Made by a program: the position numbers and the translations under genes. Shown piece after piece: positions 35,607 to 48,190 of a stretch of 64,000 nucleotides of DNA. The notes under the pieces were generated by a model that was not told the DNA's origin, made no database searches, and saw only the letters and a list, made by a program, of their open reading frames with translations. Every line of letters begins with the position of its first letter. Positions within the stretch are counted from its first letter, which is position 1. This stretch comes from Carposina sasakii (Eukaryota; Arthropoda; Insecta; Lepidoptera; Carposinidae): the NCBI GenBank assembly GCA_014607495.2, contig CP053159.1, positions 9,121,501 through 9,185,500 of the forward strand, read 5' to 3'.

Positions 35607-35775
35607 CATCAGCCTATTTCAGTCCACTGCTGGACGTAGGTCTCCCCCAGGGCACGCAACAACACTGCCATGTGTGGTATTTGCCCATAATCACCACGCA
35701 GGGCTATGAACACTATGACAGGTTGGTGACCGCAGTTTGTATTTTGGACTATGTTGTCAACACGGGATTTATAAT
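35607..35775 (-). repeat. LINE 3' end repeat (TCCACTGCTGGACGTAGG)
   Basis: TCCACTGCTGGACGTAGG, a CACCACGCAGGGCT block and ATGTTGTCAACACGG recur in order at 45975-46125. The consensus is typical of a lepidopteran LINE tail. Confidence 0.55.
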
Positions 35776-36015
35776 ATTAGTTGGAATTAATATAACTAAG
35801 AAACGTGCATCGATAGGTTACCTATTTAAAAGGTCTACTTTAATTTCGGCACCTTTCCATCTCGACTCAAAAGTTTTTATCAACTGGAGTTAGTTCACTG
35901 GCGGACTCTATAGGTACACCGATCCTTGAATCTGACAACTCAAGATACTGAAGATACCCCAGGTATTAAAAAGGATATATCGATGTAGGTTGTTTCAGAC
36001 TACCTAGCATCTATA

Positions 36016-36306
36016 CAGGATGATTTTTGGTCGTCAACGTTTCCGAAAACTACGGAATCTCCTCATCATCACGCTTTTTCTCCAGAAGCATACCTGGGAA
36101 GTGTCTGGTTTCCAAAATATTAGGGTCCAAAGTCTGCGTTTTTCTGCAAATCAAAGACGCGCGTAGCAGGATTTTTTCAGCTGTCTAAAAAAAACTAACA
36201 TAAACACTAGCACTAAAATTTCGCACGATCAAGGAATTTAATTTTTTTTTTCGATTTTTTTTGGCGTAATTGTATAGAATACGTACCCTCGTTAAAGGTG
36301 GCATTA
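36016..36306 (-). mobile_element. CAGGATG MITE (TTTTTGGTCGTC family)
   Basis: It starts CAGGATGATTTTTGGTCGTC after TA and runs to ACGTACCCTCGTTAAAGGTG. The last 20 or so bases of the far end are missing, and there are interior deletions compared with 43155. Confidence 0.7.
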
Positions 36307-37750
36307 TGTAGTATCACATGTAGATGCTCGTAGCAAAGCAAAGCGATCACGAGAATTGTTATCAGCGTTATCTATCAGCGTTATAATATTACGTGCCTAT
36401 AGCCTCCTATGTAGTAGAATTACAAGTTTTTGCCATCATATCAAAGACCTCAATTCATTTCATTCGCGAATTAAAAGTACGGAATTCAGCGACCACCTGC
36501 CTTGCACCTGGCTATCTTAGTGTTCGCTCTCCTTTACAAGTGCAAGGTACAAGAAACTTTATGCCTTATCACAAACGATTAGCGTTTAAAATAAACATTA
36601 GCCATGCATTAAAATCAAACACCACAGATTTAAAAAATGTACCTAGAAATGGATAATAACGTAAGTACCTAACATAAGCATTTTGCAGAAATATTACGGC
36701 GGTTATATGCGGAATCCAATCAAGATTATAAACAAATGTGTAACCTAGGTATTCAATATTAATTTACTTCATAATTTTACTTAAATCGTATTATATCTAT
36801 AATCTTAGTATTCGTGGAGCAAAATTCTATAGAATTTGAGGCAGGTGAACTAATCGAGTCCCCTCGCAAGCGCCTGTTTGCCTAAAGACAAAGTGCCAAC
36901 AAGCACAGGGCAAAATCAACATCCTACTGTAACAGTGGAGACAGAAACAGTGTCACAAACACAAAATTTACTATAACCTCATTACCAAACTAATAAACTA
37001 CCTATTTTCGCCACAAATGTGCAAGCTCCGTTTGTTATTTTTGTTAAAATATTTTTATTCGTTTTAAAATTGAAATATATGAGTATAACTCTTAATGACA
37101 TAAACCAATTTGCATGCGGATTCGTGGGAATAATTAGAATTTTTGAAAATATGTGAAGATAAAGTTTCCTAGCCGATTTCGGCAAACGTGACTACTAGAT
37201 AAAAACACTAGTAGAATGGACAGTTTTAGAAGACAACTTGACTTGATACATAATGCCTCAAAATGCCAAGTGTAAACTGAGCTCTTTTACTATCTTTTTA
37301 TCCACGCAGGACTTTATGCTCGTCGGAAAAAATGTTATACCACTAGATAAGTTGTCCAACTGGTTCCTACAGATACTAGGTAAAACGTTCGCCTCACCAA
37401 TTTTATAATCCCTCTTTAGCTTCCTGTTTTTTGTTGATTTTTTCCAGCCATGCCTTTGCTGGCGAATAATAGAGTTTTTGCTGCCTTACGTGCCTATATT
37501 GGCTCTGCGTTATTTATGAATTGAGACGGAAAGTGTTTGAACGGAATAAATTATTTATTCTCTCATGAATGCGGTTTAGTACTGAACGTCCGGGCAGTGA
37601 ATATGTATAATCCGAAACCCCGCGATATAATTCCTTTGATCACCTTTGTTACTCGATATAGTAGAAAAGTCCTGCGGATAACTGATGTAAATAGCAATAG
37701 GTCAATAAAGTTAATTGTGTAAAAAAAACTACTAGAAGTATTCATTCATA
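36307..37750. other. Intergenic DNA, nothing recognised
   Basis: The frames at 36393-36656, 36982-37185 and 37537-37745 have no family resemblance. Confidence 0.45.
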
Positions 37751-37754
37751 ATCT

Positions 37755-37870
37755 TTATGCCCTTATCCCATTTTATTTATGGGGTCGGCCCAATACGGTT
37801 TTTTCGAAACTTACATTGCCAAAGATTTGTTTTTACGACCGGCTGCCTGCCGGACGCCAAACCAATACTA
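37755..37870 (+). repeat. Interspersed repeat (CTTATCCCATT...CGAAAC)
   Basis: CTTATCCCATTTTATTTATG, then a TTTTTTCGAAAC block and a CGGACGCCAAACC block recur in order at 39118-39250. Confidence 0.5.
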
Positions 37871-38640
37871 AAAAAAATATTTAGTCCACTGGACAGTAAA
37901 TAAGGACAATTTTATAAACCACTATAATATATATACCTGTGTGGAGAGGTAACGGCTGACAGGAAGAAAAATATGAAACCCCATTATAAGTGAAAAAGAT
38001 AAGCGATGAATACAATAATACTCCAAATATGAGGAAACAGAACAGGAAAATTAGTTTATTCACATGCAATTTAAGGCATTGAATAGTCAAATTGTTTTGA
38101 ATCTATAAATACTTATTGAGGTTATAATTAGTAAATAATAGACACTATAATTAAACTTAAATACTAGGTATTTAAAAACCTGTTAAAAAACTTAAATAGA
38201 GTAACACCTAGGTATAGTTCATTTAAATATAAAAGTAACCGAAATAGCTTAACCAACCAATTAACCATAATCTTAGGCTAGAAATATATAAGGTTAACAT
38301 TTAATTCCGAGAAGTTGGATAGCCGGTAGAGGACCTTTTAAAATATTTCGAACTAGTCGAGACATGACTACTGAACGGCCTTGTCTGTATTATTAATCGC
38401 GCGATGACGAACCTATTTGCATTCTCTGTAGTTCTGTAGTAGGTAATATTTGTGGACCTAGCTAGTCCTTGCCGTGTTGAGAATTTGCCACCTTCTCAAC
38501 ATCCAATTCCCAAGAAGTTATAGCAAAAACTCCATATCGAAATAATTCCATCTTGTTGTAAAAATAGGACCCTAATATGTACTGACTCCACTGTCTGTGT
38601 CACAAGGCTAAATCTCGCAGGAATCGTGATATCTAGACAT
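37871..38640. other. Intergenic DNA, nothing recognised
   Basis: No supported feature was seen. Confidence 0.4.
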
Positions 38641-38649
38641 ATATTTCTC

Positions 38650-38745
38650 TTAAAAGGGACTCTACATCTTGGCTACACGGCCCGATGCAATGCACGCTCA
38701 AAGGACCGGGACTCTGTAGTCCCGTGAAATTTGAAAGAGATACAA
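38650..38745 (+). repeat. Short copy of the CTCTGTAGTCCCG retroelement end
   Basis: It matches 31435-31520, including GGACTCTACATCTTGGC and AAAGGACCGGGACTCTGTAG. Confidence 0.65.
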
Positions 38746-39737
38746 ATTAATATTATCTAATAATAATTATTATTTATTATACACAAAGTACTACTTAATA
38801 AATTAATTTAATGTTATCCCTAAGAAACGGATATGTCTTCAACTCTTCGAGTCTCACGATAAAGCGTTCTACGATAAAAGCACAGGAACAAGCCATCCTG
38901 TCGCCTACATACAAACATCGGGTGAGGTTCAAGCACGTTATTATTTACATACTATTGCTATGACTCAGGTGATAGCAGGCGAGCCTCGTTTGCATAGCGA
39001 TAAAGGCGACAATGGTTGCCGGTGAATCGACAGGTTCCAACAAGACGAAGGACTTAGGGCTGCCACCAATTGGTACAATTTATTTTGTAGGTGATTTTTA
39101 TTTCAAATTCATCATCTTCCCTTATCCCATTATTTAAGTATCTATTATTGTATATTTAGCGATCGACGCAATATGGTTTCTTTCGAAACTCATATTGTCA
39201 AGGATTCGGCGATTGTTTTACGGCCAGCTGCTTGCCTAACGCCAACCCTCTTCGGACAATTCCATATTCTCAATGGAATAAGATATCAGTACAGTCGCTG
39301 GGATCCAAAACCAAAGTTACATAGTTCCTCGTGCGAAATAGTTATTAATTTTCAGTCCACGTCAACACTACTTAGCAATATAATTTCACTACAATCCCTA
39401 CAATCAGTGACTACAACCATACAATAACTCTATCGCTCTATCAAGTCAATAAAACGACTAAAATACCTTTAGACCGTCTTTAGCAACCCTAAACGAGTTA
39501 TTGTGCTATATCCGTACCACTAGATATCCTTTATTTACGGATAAGACAAGCAATTTTCATACTAACGGAGCCGGTATAAGATTCTTGTCTAATGAACTTA
39601 AAACTTAGCAAGCAACACCCACACGTGACGCCGGCTCCATATTGTTTTTTTTTTATTCAATACTTTTTGTCTCACCTAAACTTAATACATGAGATACTAA
39701 ATATTTTTATTTAATAAAAGTTATTGACCATGCTATA
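38746..39737. other. Intergenic DNA with one repeat copy
   Basis: The second copy of the 37755 repeat lies at 39118-39250. Nothing else is recognised. Confidence 0.4.
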
Positions 39738-40108
39738 GAGGCTGTTTTTTCGTTTCCACCCTTAACGAAGGGTACGTACTCTATAGATCAAATAAAGTAA
39801 GTTTATCCCAAAAAAATTCTAGGAAACTGTGTATTTTTTTTATTAATTACTTAATCGGGCGAAATTTATAGTGTCTAGTGTTTATGCTAGTTTTTTCATA
39901 GACAGATATTAATTATTTCTCGTGAAAAAATCTTCCTACGCGCGACTATGTGCAATTATACAGAAAAACGCAGTCTATTTACTCAACTTTGGACCCTAAT
40001 ATCTTGGGAACCAGACACTTCCCAGGTATGCTTCCATGGAGAAAAATGATCGTGATTATGAGGAGATTCCGTAGTTTTCGGGAACGTTGACGACCAAAAA
40101 TCATCCTG
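39738..40108 (+). mobile_element. CAGG MITE (TTTTTGGTCGTC family)
   Basis: It is TA-flanked. The left end has mutated to GAGGCTG, and the right end reads GACGACCAAAAATCATCCTG. It is 371 bp, closest to 13664. Confidence 0.75.
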
Positions 40109-40110
40109 TA

Positions 40111-41437
40111 TGTGGTTTAGCATAGTATGCGTTTATTCTAACTTAAAGTAATTTAGCAGCCATCGTTCAAACGGGTGAATAACAATTAAAAATCTTGAAA
40201 CAGACCAAAATAAAACTCTTTTTGTCCGTTTGTGAACCTTTTGCGATATTTGAAATCACGAAATACTGATATTTTGTTTAAACTTATGGTTTGTATTGAC
40301 AATTTCGATCTAAGTATGACTATTTTTATGTCAAGATACGAGTAAATCACGTGTCAGATATGTCCCAACTCCTTTAAATAAAATTGCTTATCTACTACCG
40401 GCACAATAAATAAATTTTGGGTACGCTACCTACCCTAGAATGGAGATCGGTTGACCCTGCCCCCATAGCTGACCTGATCCCCATTACTTCACCCTTAATA
40501 AGTATCTAGTCATAGAAGCTTAACTGGCATAATTGTTTAATTTTACTAACGCTATAAAGAAATAAATATTCACACACTACACTGCATTGCAAGTTAGGTA
40601 CTTACTTAATTATTAAGTATTAGGATTTTTGGGATTCTAAATACGATTAAATTTTTAAAGATCAAAAACAAGGACCCTCCAAAAAATCACACATAATTTA
40701 TTTTATCCCGTCGACCATGTCACTTAATTAAGTCAACTGATAAAAAACTGTGCCTCGAATGTGATATACGGGTAATGCCGATATTCCAAGCGTTCCATCT
40801 GTTCTGAGAGAGTTTTATCCGTTCAAAAAAGTTTTACATTTATGATCTCATAGCCGCATTGAGGTTGATTAATTTAACTAATAAGTGTTTTGCTTAAACT
40901 TCCAAAATGCTTAATAATCGTGACTTTGTGTGTCAGTTAATATTTTTTATCTACCGAAAATAAGTAACCAGAAATAAGTCACCAGCAAAGCATAATGCAT
41001 CATCATAGGTCATATTTATTTTTGATAGTCACGATTAGTCTCCGTTAAAATAATGTCTAACGTACGTCACAGTAAAAAATCAGTCTCTTGCTGATTAATA
41101 TCATAAAGTACGCCTTGTTAAATTAAGGATTTAAAGCTACGTCTTAAACGTGCATCTAAAAGTCTACAAATAAAATCATTACCACTGGAAATCTAAACAC
41201 ATCAAAACCGGAATAACCCACTCGTATCCCAAGAATCAGGCTCGACGGTCCGCAGGCGTGAGATCGCTCCATTGATAAATACCACTACAAAGACCACTAA
41301 AAGGGAAACTGTGTCGTATCCGGAATGCATGTAGGTGTTATGTGACTAACTCTCATATACACTTTTATGTATAGGTAATATATATATATATAGGTAATAC
41401 GAAGCATTACTTGGAGATATTTTGGACAATCGCTATA
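40111..41437. other. Intergenic DNA, nothing recognised
   Basis: No supported feature was seen. Confidence 0.45.
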
Positions 41438-41439
41438 TA

Positions 41440-41698
41440 CAGGGTGTAACAAAAAGGGTATGTTAAGCGAAAAGCTATGTAAATAGCCCACTATAGAGAA
41501 CCTATCCACAAAATTTGAGATCCGAAATCAATGTTTATTTTTCCCGATAGTATGGAGAATTTTTAAATATCTCAGGAATTTTCATACAATCTTGAAAAAT
41601 AAAAATGTGATTTCGAGTCTCAAATTTTGGAAATAGGTTCTCTATAGTGGGCTATTTATACAGCTTTTCGCTTAACATACCCTTTCTGTTACACCCTG
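41440..41698 (+). mobile_element. CAGGGTG MITE (GTTAAGCGAAAAGCTATG family), intact ends
   Basis: CAGGGTGTAACAAAAAGGGT and the complement of CCCTTTCTGTTACACCCTG form long inverted repeats, TA on both sides. It is 259 bp, the best-preserved copy of this family here. Confidence 0.85.
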
Positions 41699-41699
41699 T

Positions 41700-42420
41700 A
41701 TAGAATAAAAATAATTTGTGCTGATGCGGGGCTCCAACTCTATCAGCATAGTTCACTAGAGAACAACACCTGCAACACCTTCAGTACATGTCGTAAGAGT
41801 CGACGAAGACGTCACCTAGGTATAGAGGTATTCTCTCAGGCGATGTGCTAGTAACTTGTCAGTGATTTTTATATCTTTGTGGATCTCATTTGCAAATCGC
41901 AATTCTGCAGTCTTGGCTATCCAATTATTGAAAACACGGCCATGTGTATAAATATGTGTGAATATAAATAGTTGCCCTTCCTGTGTAATAGAAACCCATA
42001 AAATCTATTTCTCTTATAAAATTCTTAACTAGCTTGAACTCGAAGATTTTTCAACTAATTTTGGACGGGATTTTCATTTATACGGGTAAAACGGGATTTC
42101 TAAAGTTTAAGCGGGCGACGGGCGTTCGCTAGTAATATATACTCACAAGTTTCAAATAATAACATTCTCTTTCATCATTCATTGAAACTTGATTCTAAAA
42201 AGTATGATTTCATGCGAGTATGTTATGATGAAATGTATTGTAAAACTATATGTATATGACTCATATCCGTGAGGGCAACCGTCTAGTTCGTCATTCATTG
42301 ATACTGACTAGAACGTCTTGGATTCAGCTGAGAATGGCTGTAGACTACATCAGTATTCGTATTTTATCGATGTCGAATAGATTTTGTCTAAATCCCATTT
42401 TGAAAAAAAAAACATACATA
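41700..42420. other. Intergenic DNA with a Helitron end
   Basis: A CTAG-ending Helitron terminus lies at about 42060-42132 (GGGCGACGGGCGTTCGCTAG). No gene was recognised. Confidence 0.4.
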
Positions 42421-42424
42421 CATT

Positions 42425-42470
42425 CATACGAGTATAATCATGCCTTTATCCTTTACGGGGTAGGCAAAAA
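42425..42470 (-). repeat. LINE-type 3' end repeat fragment
   Basis: CATGCCTTTATCCTTTACGG and GGTAGGC match the repeat at 849 and 44383. Confidence 0.55.
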
Positions 42471-42627
42471 AATGATGTGAATAATATAATGGAATTCAAA
42501 AAATAAATATTACGACTGATTTCTAGTAAAAGATACCTTGAGTTTTTATCAGTTTGCTATCAAACTTAACTACTTTTAAGTCGGTAAGGACTAGGTAGTC
42601 TATGGTAGCTTTTAGTTGCATGTGCCA

Positions 42628-42715
42628 ATATAACCGTTACTTAGTACCCACGAGACAGACCTTAGGGATCTAAGTGTGGGACTAGGTTAATGTTTTGTCT
42701 AGTGTGTGAATATTA
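42628..42715 (+). mobile_element. SINE 3' fragment
   Basis: CCGTTACTTAGTACCCACGA through GTGTGGGACTAGGTTAATG matches the 3' part of the SINE at 24694. Confidence 0.7.
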
Positions 42716-43152
42716 TACTATATTATTATATATAAAACTCTATCTTGTTTGCAGCCTGAAAGCCATGAAACAACCCAAATTGTTTCAGTACTTGCAGACC
42801 CTGCGTGCACCCGTCACAGGACTCAAATTGAAGTCAATATTCAAAAGAAGTGTAATTTGAATCCAATTTCAAGTTAATTCGAATCGATCCATCTGATTCG
42901 GTCAGAATTTTTTGCTCTGTAATCTTCTTTTCGCCACCGTGAACATGAAGTTCTCACCATTAACCTAAAGTATATTTAATCTAAGATTCGAATATTTACA
43001 GATATACTTAATCAGCTTACTTTATTGATGGAAACTGCAACTGTTTAGTCTCGTTGAAAATGTAACTGACATCTTTCTACTGTAATAATAATCCACGTGC
43101 TTATCTATAGAGATATTAGATACAATGAAAATATTCTGTACCTAATAGATTA
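42716..43152. other. Intergenic DNA, nothing recognised
   Basis: No supported feature was seen. Confidence 0.4.
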
Positions 43153-43154
43153 TA

Positions 43155-43535
43155 CAGGATGTTTTTTCGTTGCCACCCTTTACGAATGGTAGGTACGTAC
43201 TCGATACGGCAAAATAAAGTAAGTTCATGCCAAAAAAATTGCTAGGAAACGATGTAACTTTTGTGTAAATTTATTTTAAATTGCTTGATCGGGCGAAATT
43301 TATAGTATCCAGTGTTTGTGTTGTCTTATAGCCAGATTTAAATTAAATTATTTTTCGAGAAAAAATGTTATAGCGCGCATTTATGAAAAAAAAAACGCAT
43401 TCTATTTACTCAACTTTGGACCCTAATATCTTGGGAACCAGTCACTTCCCAGGTATGCTTCCATGGAGAAAAATGGTTGTGATGATGAGGAGATTCCGTA
43501 GTATTCGGGAACGCTGACGACCAAAAAACGTCCTG
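43155..43535 (+). mobile_element. CAGGATG MITE (TTTTTGGTCGTC family), intact ends
   Basis: It is 381 bp and TA-flanked on both sides. The ends are CAGGATGTTTTTTCGTTGCC and the complement of GACGACCAAAAAACGTCCTG. It is the best full-length reference for this family in the window. Confidence 0.85.
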
Positions 43536-43537
43536 TA

Positions 43538-44380
43538 TAATATTCTGTAATATAATATTGTAATTTATAATAGATATTCCAAGTGCCTATACATATTCTG
43601 GGACAATGTTAAGACTGGGCGGGGCTCACTATAAAATTCATACATTCATACAACAGGGAGGAGTTAGTAGAGTTCTATAAATAAAACAAGCACTTGTAAC
43701 AAGATATATTTGTACTTACTTAGGTATATTTAACTATAATTAGGTGACGATTTAGCAGTACTCCCACCCATTCTCTATACATAATAATAATATGTTATTA
43801 AGTCTGCCTCTACAGTTAATTTAGATATTGCGGTTAAATTCCAGTCAGCACTTACCTACACATTACTTTGCTTTGAAGTTCATGTTTCATGTATTTATAT
43901 AGGTAACTAGGTCAGTGTTTCTGTTAACTTTGAATTTAGCTAGTAACTAAATCAATGTTGAGCTGCATACAGTTTTTCTGACGTCTTAGTACTCGCATTT
44001 CTATTTCAGTTAATCTAAATCGGCCTAAGAGCATTTATTACTATAAACAATAGCTACTGCCTTAAAGTAGATAAGTGTATGTATATGCCGTCTACTTTTC
44101 TCGTAGACTGCCTTTGCACAATGCTATCTTGTGCCGTTATCTAGCTATATTTAGCTTAGCTATGCTTGCTCTTCATAATGTTTAAACAGTAGGAGTATAC
44201 CTAAACTTAACTAAGAGTAATTGAGAATTAGGTAAAATTGTATAACATGTAAATTCTGGGGCAACTCAATACGATGGAAAAGCATTAACTGTTTATAAAC
44301 CAAGATGTCAAGGAGCAACAAGATTTAGCGAATCAAACGTTGAAGTTGTTGTGTTAACAAAATATACATACATGCACATA
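43538..44380. other. Intergenic DNA, nothing recognised
   Basis: No supported feature was seen. Confidence 0.4.
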
Positions 44381-44382
44381 CA

Positions 44383-44580
44383 TATACATATAATTATGCC
44401 TTTATCCCTTACGGGGTAGGCAGAGCACCAAGGGCCGATAGAACCACATGGTGCCACTTCTGACTAATTTTGAGAGTATAGTTGAGATGTACAAGTTCGG
44501 TTAGTAGTGACAGGTCACATCGCCTACAAAACACCAAGACCCTCTTGTCCCTCTACCGACTTATACAGTATGCCCGTATT
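44383..44580 (-). repeat. Long copy of the TACCCCGTAAGGG repeat
   Basis: It includes the 849-938 type sequence and continues through GAGATGTACAAGTTCGGTTA and ACACCAAGACCCTCTTGTCC. The same extended sequence lies in the other direction at 61063-61285. Confidence 0.65.
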
Positions 44581-44940
44581 AACAGTATTAACAAAATATT
44601 AATAATTCATCGCCATCGTAATAACGATGGATGCCCGTCCTTAGCCCAGTCCATGACAAGACTATTTCTATGGGCCGCACACAATGCCATGCACATCGAT
44701 GTTTTTTTTATCTCGAGGAGGTACTATTAGAATACTTCCAGCTCACCCATTCATGTCCCTATAATACCAACTGCCGGACATAGTACGCTATTTAATAAAA
44801 GCTGAAAGTATTTCGATTAAATACCTAACCCATATCATTCGATTGCAAAAATATTTATTGAAATTCTGTATAACTTATTTATATCGGAACAAATACGTTG
44901 ACTTAATTAAGAGCACTTAATTTATTAACGAACATTTCAT

Positions 44941-45160
44941 CATCATCATCATTTACAGCCCTGAGAAGTCCACTGTTGGACATAGGCCTCCGCCAACAAC
45001 CTCCACTCCGACCGGTCGGAAGCCGCCAGGTCGTCCGTCCACCTCGCGGGTGGCCTTCCCACGCTGCGCTTGCCGATACGTGGTATCCACTCTAGAACTT
45101 TCCGACTCCATCGGCCATCAATTCTTCGAGCTATGTGCTCTGCCCATTGCCACAACGAAC
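44941..45160 (-). pseudogene. LINE reverse transcriptase C-terminal end
   Basis: The minus-strand frame (44949-45155, no ATG at its start) reads WQWAEHIARRIDGRWSRKVL, then RSVGRPPARWTDDL and SDRSEWRLLAEAYVQQWT. This is the conserved C-terminus of an RTE-like LINE, followed by an ATG-repeat tail. Compared with 52308 it lacks about nine residues between DDLA and ASDRS. Confidence 0.75.
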
Positions 45161-45960
45161 ATTTATTAGTACTTCATTATTTAGTAGTGTTAAAACTATA
45201 ATTTTGTATGTCCCTATTTGAATTGCCCGCTCTTTTATTCGTCGCCGGACGCGGGCCCCGTGTGCTTCGCCCCGCCACGCTAGTAGTTGTTGTCCAACCA
45301 TCGCGGTACCGACCTCGCGTCTCGGCAAGTGAATTTTCGTGTGTGACAAACTGACCTACCCAATAAGAGTGCCCTTACACTAAAAGTGGACTACAGTGAC
45401 GGTCCCAAGTTAAATGAACGCCTTCTTATTCTGAAAGTACAAAAACTTTATTAAGATGGTAGGTCTACATACATTAGGTAAATATAGAATTGAATTGTTA
45501 TTTTCCGTATGTTTCGTTAAAATTCAATGATACTGATGAGAAGATCCCAGAGAAATTCCCAGTTTTCAGGTAGGTGTCGCTGCAATCAGGTTACAGATCT
45601 TCCTAACTGATTCGGATGAATTTACCGATGCACATTTTTAAAAGTAGACATTTGACCCGCAGCAGGCCAGTTTTTGCGTGGGCGAGATGTACTCACCATT
45701 ACCCATGCGAAGTTGTTGCGGGCAACTAGTATTTTTAATCATTTTAAATCAATTTATTTTCAACCGTTTGTGTTTATTTTGAAGCAAACGTCAGCGCTCT
45801 TGGAGTAATTGAGAGCGCCTCATTAGTTATTTGGCAAAGTACACGGCACAGGTAAGATTGGCCGACGGCCAGCGTCAATAAACGAACTTGGGACTTATAT
45901 ACCTATACATTCTGCGTCACTCATTTTGGACTCAAACTTGTAAATACCTAATGCTATCTA
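45161..45960. other. Intergenic DNA with a GC-rich patch
   Basis: The patch 45230-45330 may be more of the 44941 LINE but has no recognised motif. A CTAG-ending Helitron terminus lies at about 45655-45729 (CGAAGTTGTTGCGGGCAACTAG, broken as CGAAGTTG and GCGGGCAACTAG). Confidence 0.35.
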
Positions 45961-45974
45961 TGTATTACATAGTC

Positions 45975-46125
45975 AGATCAGCCCACCATCGTCCACTACT
46001 GGACGTAGGCCTCCCCAGAGCACGCTACTGCCATAGAAGGGTTTTTGGCCATAGTCACCACGCTGGGCTGGCGGGTTTGTGACTGCAGTGAGATATTCGG
46101 ATTATGTTGTCAACACAGAAGGCTG
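45975..46125 (-). repeat. LINE 3' end repeat (TCCACTACTGGACGTAGG)
   Basis: It matches 35607-35775 block by block, with CATAGTCACCACGCTGGGCT better preserved here. Confidence 0.6.
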
Positions 46126-47590
46126 ACCACCTTCCGAAAACCCTTAATACCCTTACGATACAATATAATACTAAAATGTTAATAAAATCCTCTCATTTTT
46201 ACAACCAAAATCAATTCTACCTATCGAAGCGTAGACAATACGTTAATAAACTGAACATTGTTGTTCGCGATGGTCCAGGTGGGCAGGTTGGGTACTTTCA
46301 TAACTGGAATGTATAAATCACAAACTAATATTATGTACCTACTCTCATAAGTTTTTTAAATACTAACATTATGGATGCAAATCTGAAATAAAGTTATTTT
46401 ATTTATTTAATACACAACATAATGACTTCATGCGAACTGGCAACGACAATACAAGATTCTGTCGACAAAGCTGGGTTGAAATCACTAGTGTCGGAGCAAT
46501 ATCTATGTGATTGGCGGGGGCGGGGGCGACTGCATAATGAACCGACTGGGGGGGTCAGGTGACGGGGGGCTCCCTGGTGATTATGTAAGGCAGAATAGAC
46601 ATGCAGGTAATGCTTTTATAATGTTAAAGATTCGTTCATACTGAAGCGAATCGCGGGACATTAAGTGGATAACCCTCTTTAAGCGAGCAAAATCATATTC
46701 TAACTCTACCACATGGTATAAATTCGGGATAACTTGAGGCTTTTACACATTTGGTAAACTATTTAGACTAGGTATTATAAAAAAAATCTTTTAAAGTTGT
46801 TGTGAACCCTATTGTACTATTACTACATAATTACGTTTACTTTTAGGTGACAATGTGTCTTGATAGATTACGCTTCGATGATAGCAAGGAAAACAAGATA
46901 TCTTTTTCGACAGCTTCTAAAATATTATGTTGAGTGTATAAAAACGTATTGTTTAAGTTCGACATAAAAAGACATATTCTAGGGAACTCGTGATAACTTT
47001 GAATTAGAGTAGAATAAAAAAATTTACAATTGGGTTTTATAAGAACGAAATTTGGGTTTAACGTCAATAAAAATACATACCTACTTAATGCGATTTATAC
47101 TTTCTATCAAGTATTCTATCTGCGCATATATAATCATAAGTCAGAAGCATGTCGCTTCGTCTTGTTCGTCGCTAAATTGGAATCCACATGAGTCAGTGCC
47201 TTCCACCCAAATCCGTCAACATCTAGCCTAGTCTGAGAACCCTGAGACTGTTTTTAAGCTAAGATTAAGTGTCAAGTGTTAGTACGCTTGCAAGATAGCA
47301 CTATCTAATAAACAACCTAGTTTAACTTCTAGAGAGCTGGCATCTCCGGCTGGATCGAAGTTTTCACTAAAACTTGCTTGCTTAACACCATGAAAATGGA
47401 TCAAATATCATTTAACTTTGGGTCGTAAACGATTGTTCGTTCGATAGTCTAAACAGTGAATTGTTACTAACAAAAATTGACATCAATCGAAGACCAGTAG
47501 ATTTAATGAACAGATTAGGATACGTGTTATGCGTGTCAGTTCCCATAAGTGGTATACAAGCGTTTACATGAATAGAGAGGCATGTTCAAG
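46126..47590. other. Intergenic DNA with a G-rich tract
   Basis: A G-rich tract lies at 46514-46569. No gene was recognised. Confidence 0.4.
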
Positions 47591-47594
47591 CCGA

Positions 47595-47660
47595 TACGGA
47601 CTAAGTGGTGTGATTGGTAGTGATGCTGCCTACCGCGCCATAGGTCTTAGGTTCAAATAA
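47595..47660 (+). mobile_element. SINE 5' head fragment
   Basis: CTAAGTGGTGTGATTGGTAG, CTGCCTACCGCGCCATAGGT and a GGTTCAAAT box-B remnant match the SINE head, diverged. Confidence 0.45.
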
Positions 47661-48084
47661 CAAATATTTATTTTTCGCCATAACAACGATATTATTTTGT
47701 AAGGTGTATGAATTTAGTTTGAAAAATCTAGCCTCCCATATCTCTGACGGTGGCGGGCTCGCGCTGTTATTATACATAATATGAACTCCATAATCCACTT
47801 AATCCTAAAGTAAATTGAAACATGTAATTGGATTTGCCTTTATCCAGAGTAATGCTTCGGGGAAAGACCGTCTTGTGGCTTAGTGGCGAATCTCCAGACT
47901 TTGTTTCATGCACAAAGTAATTTATGATTTTACTGAATTATATTAGAGTAAGTAGGTAGGTAATCTATGAAATTGTTATTTTTAAGCATAGTAATGTTTT
48001 TAAGCAAACAAGATTACCTGAGGAATTACTTACAAATGCACACAATACAAGAGTAGAATACATACATAATATATGTATACATAC

Positions 48085-48190
48085 GTACATAATTTCGATT
48101 GCTCTACTCTCGTGATATTCCTTATGTACCCCCGTCGCTTTGGGGTACTCTTGACCTGACCTTTCTCTAGAATTTCTCCAATAGAATTAA
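48085..48190 (-). pseudogene. LINE C-terminal fragment
   Basis: The minus-strand frame IGEILEKGQVKSTPKRRGYI parallels IGEILEKGQEYPKP at 30260, in the opposite direction. Confidence 0.5.
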
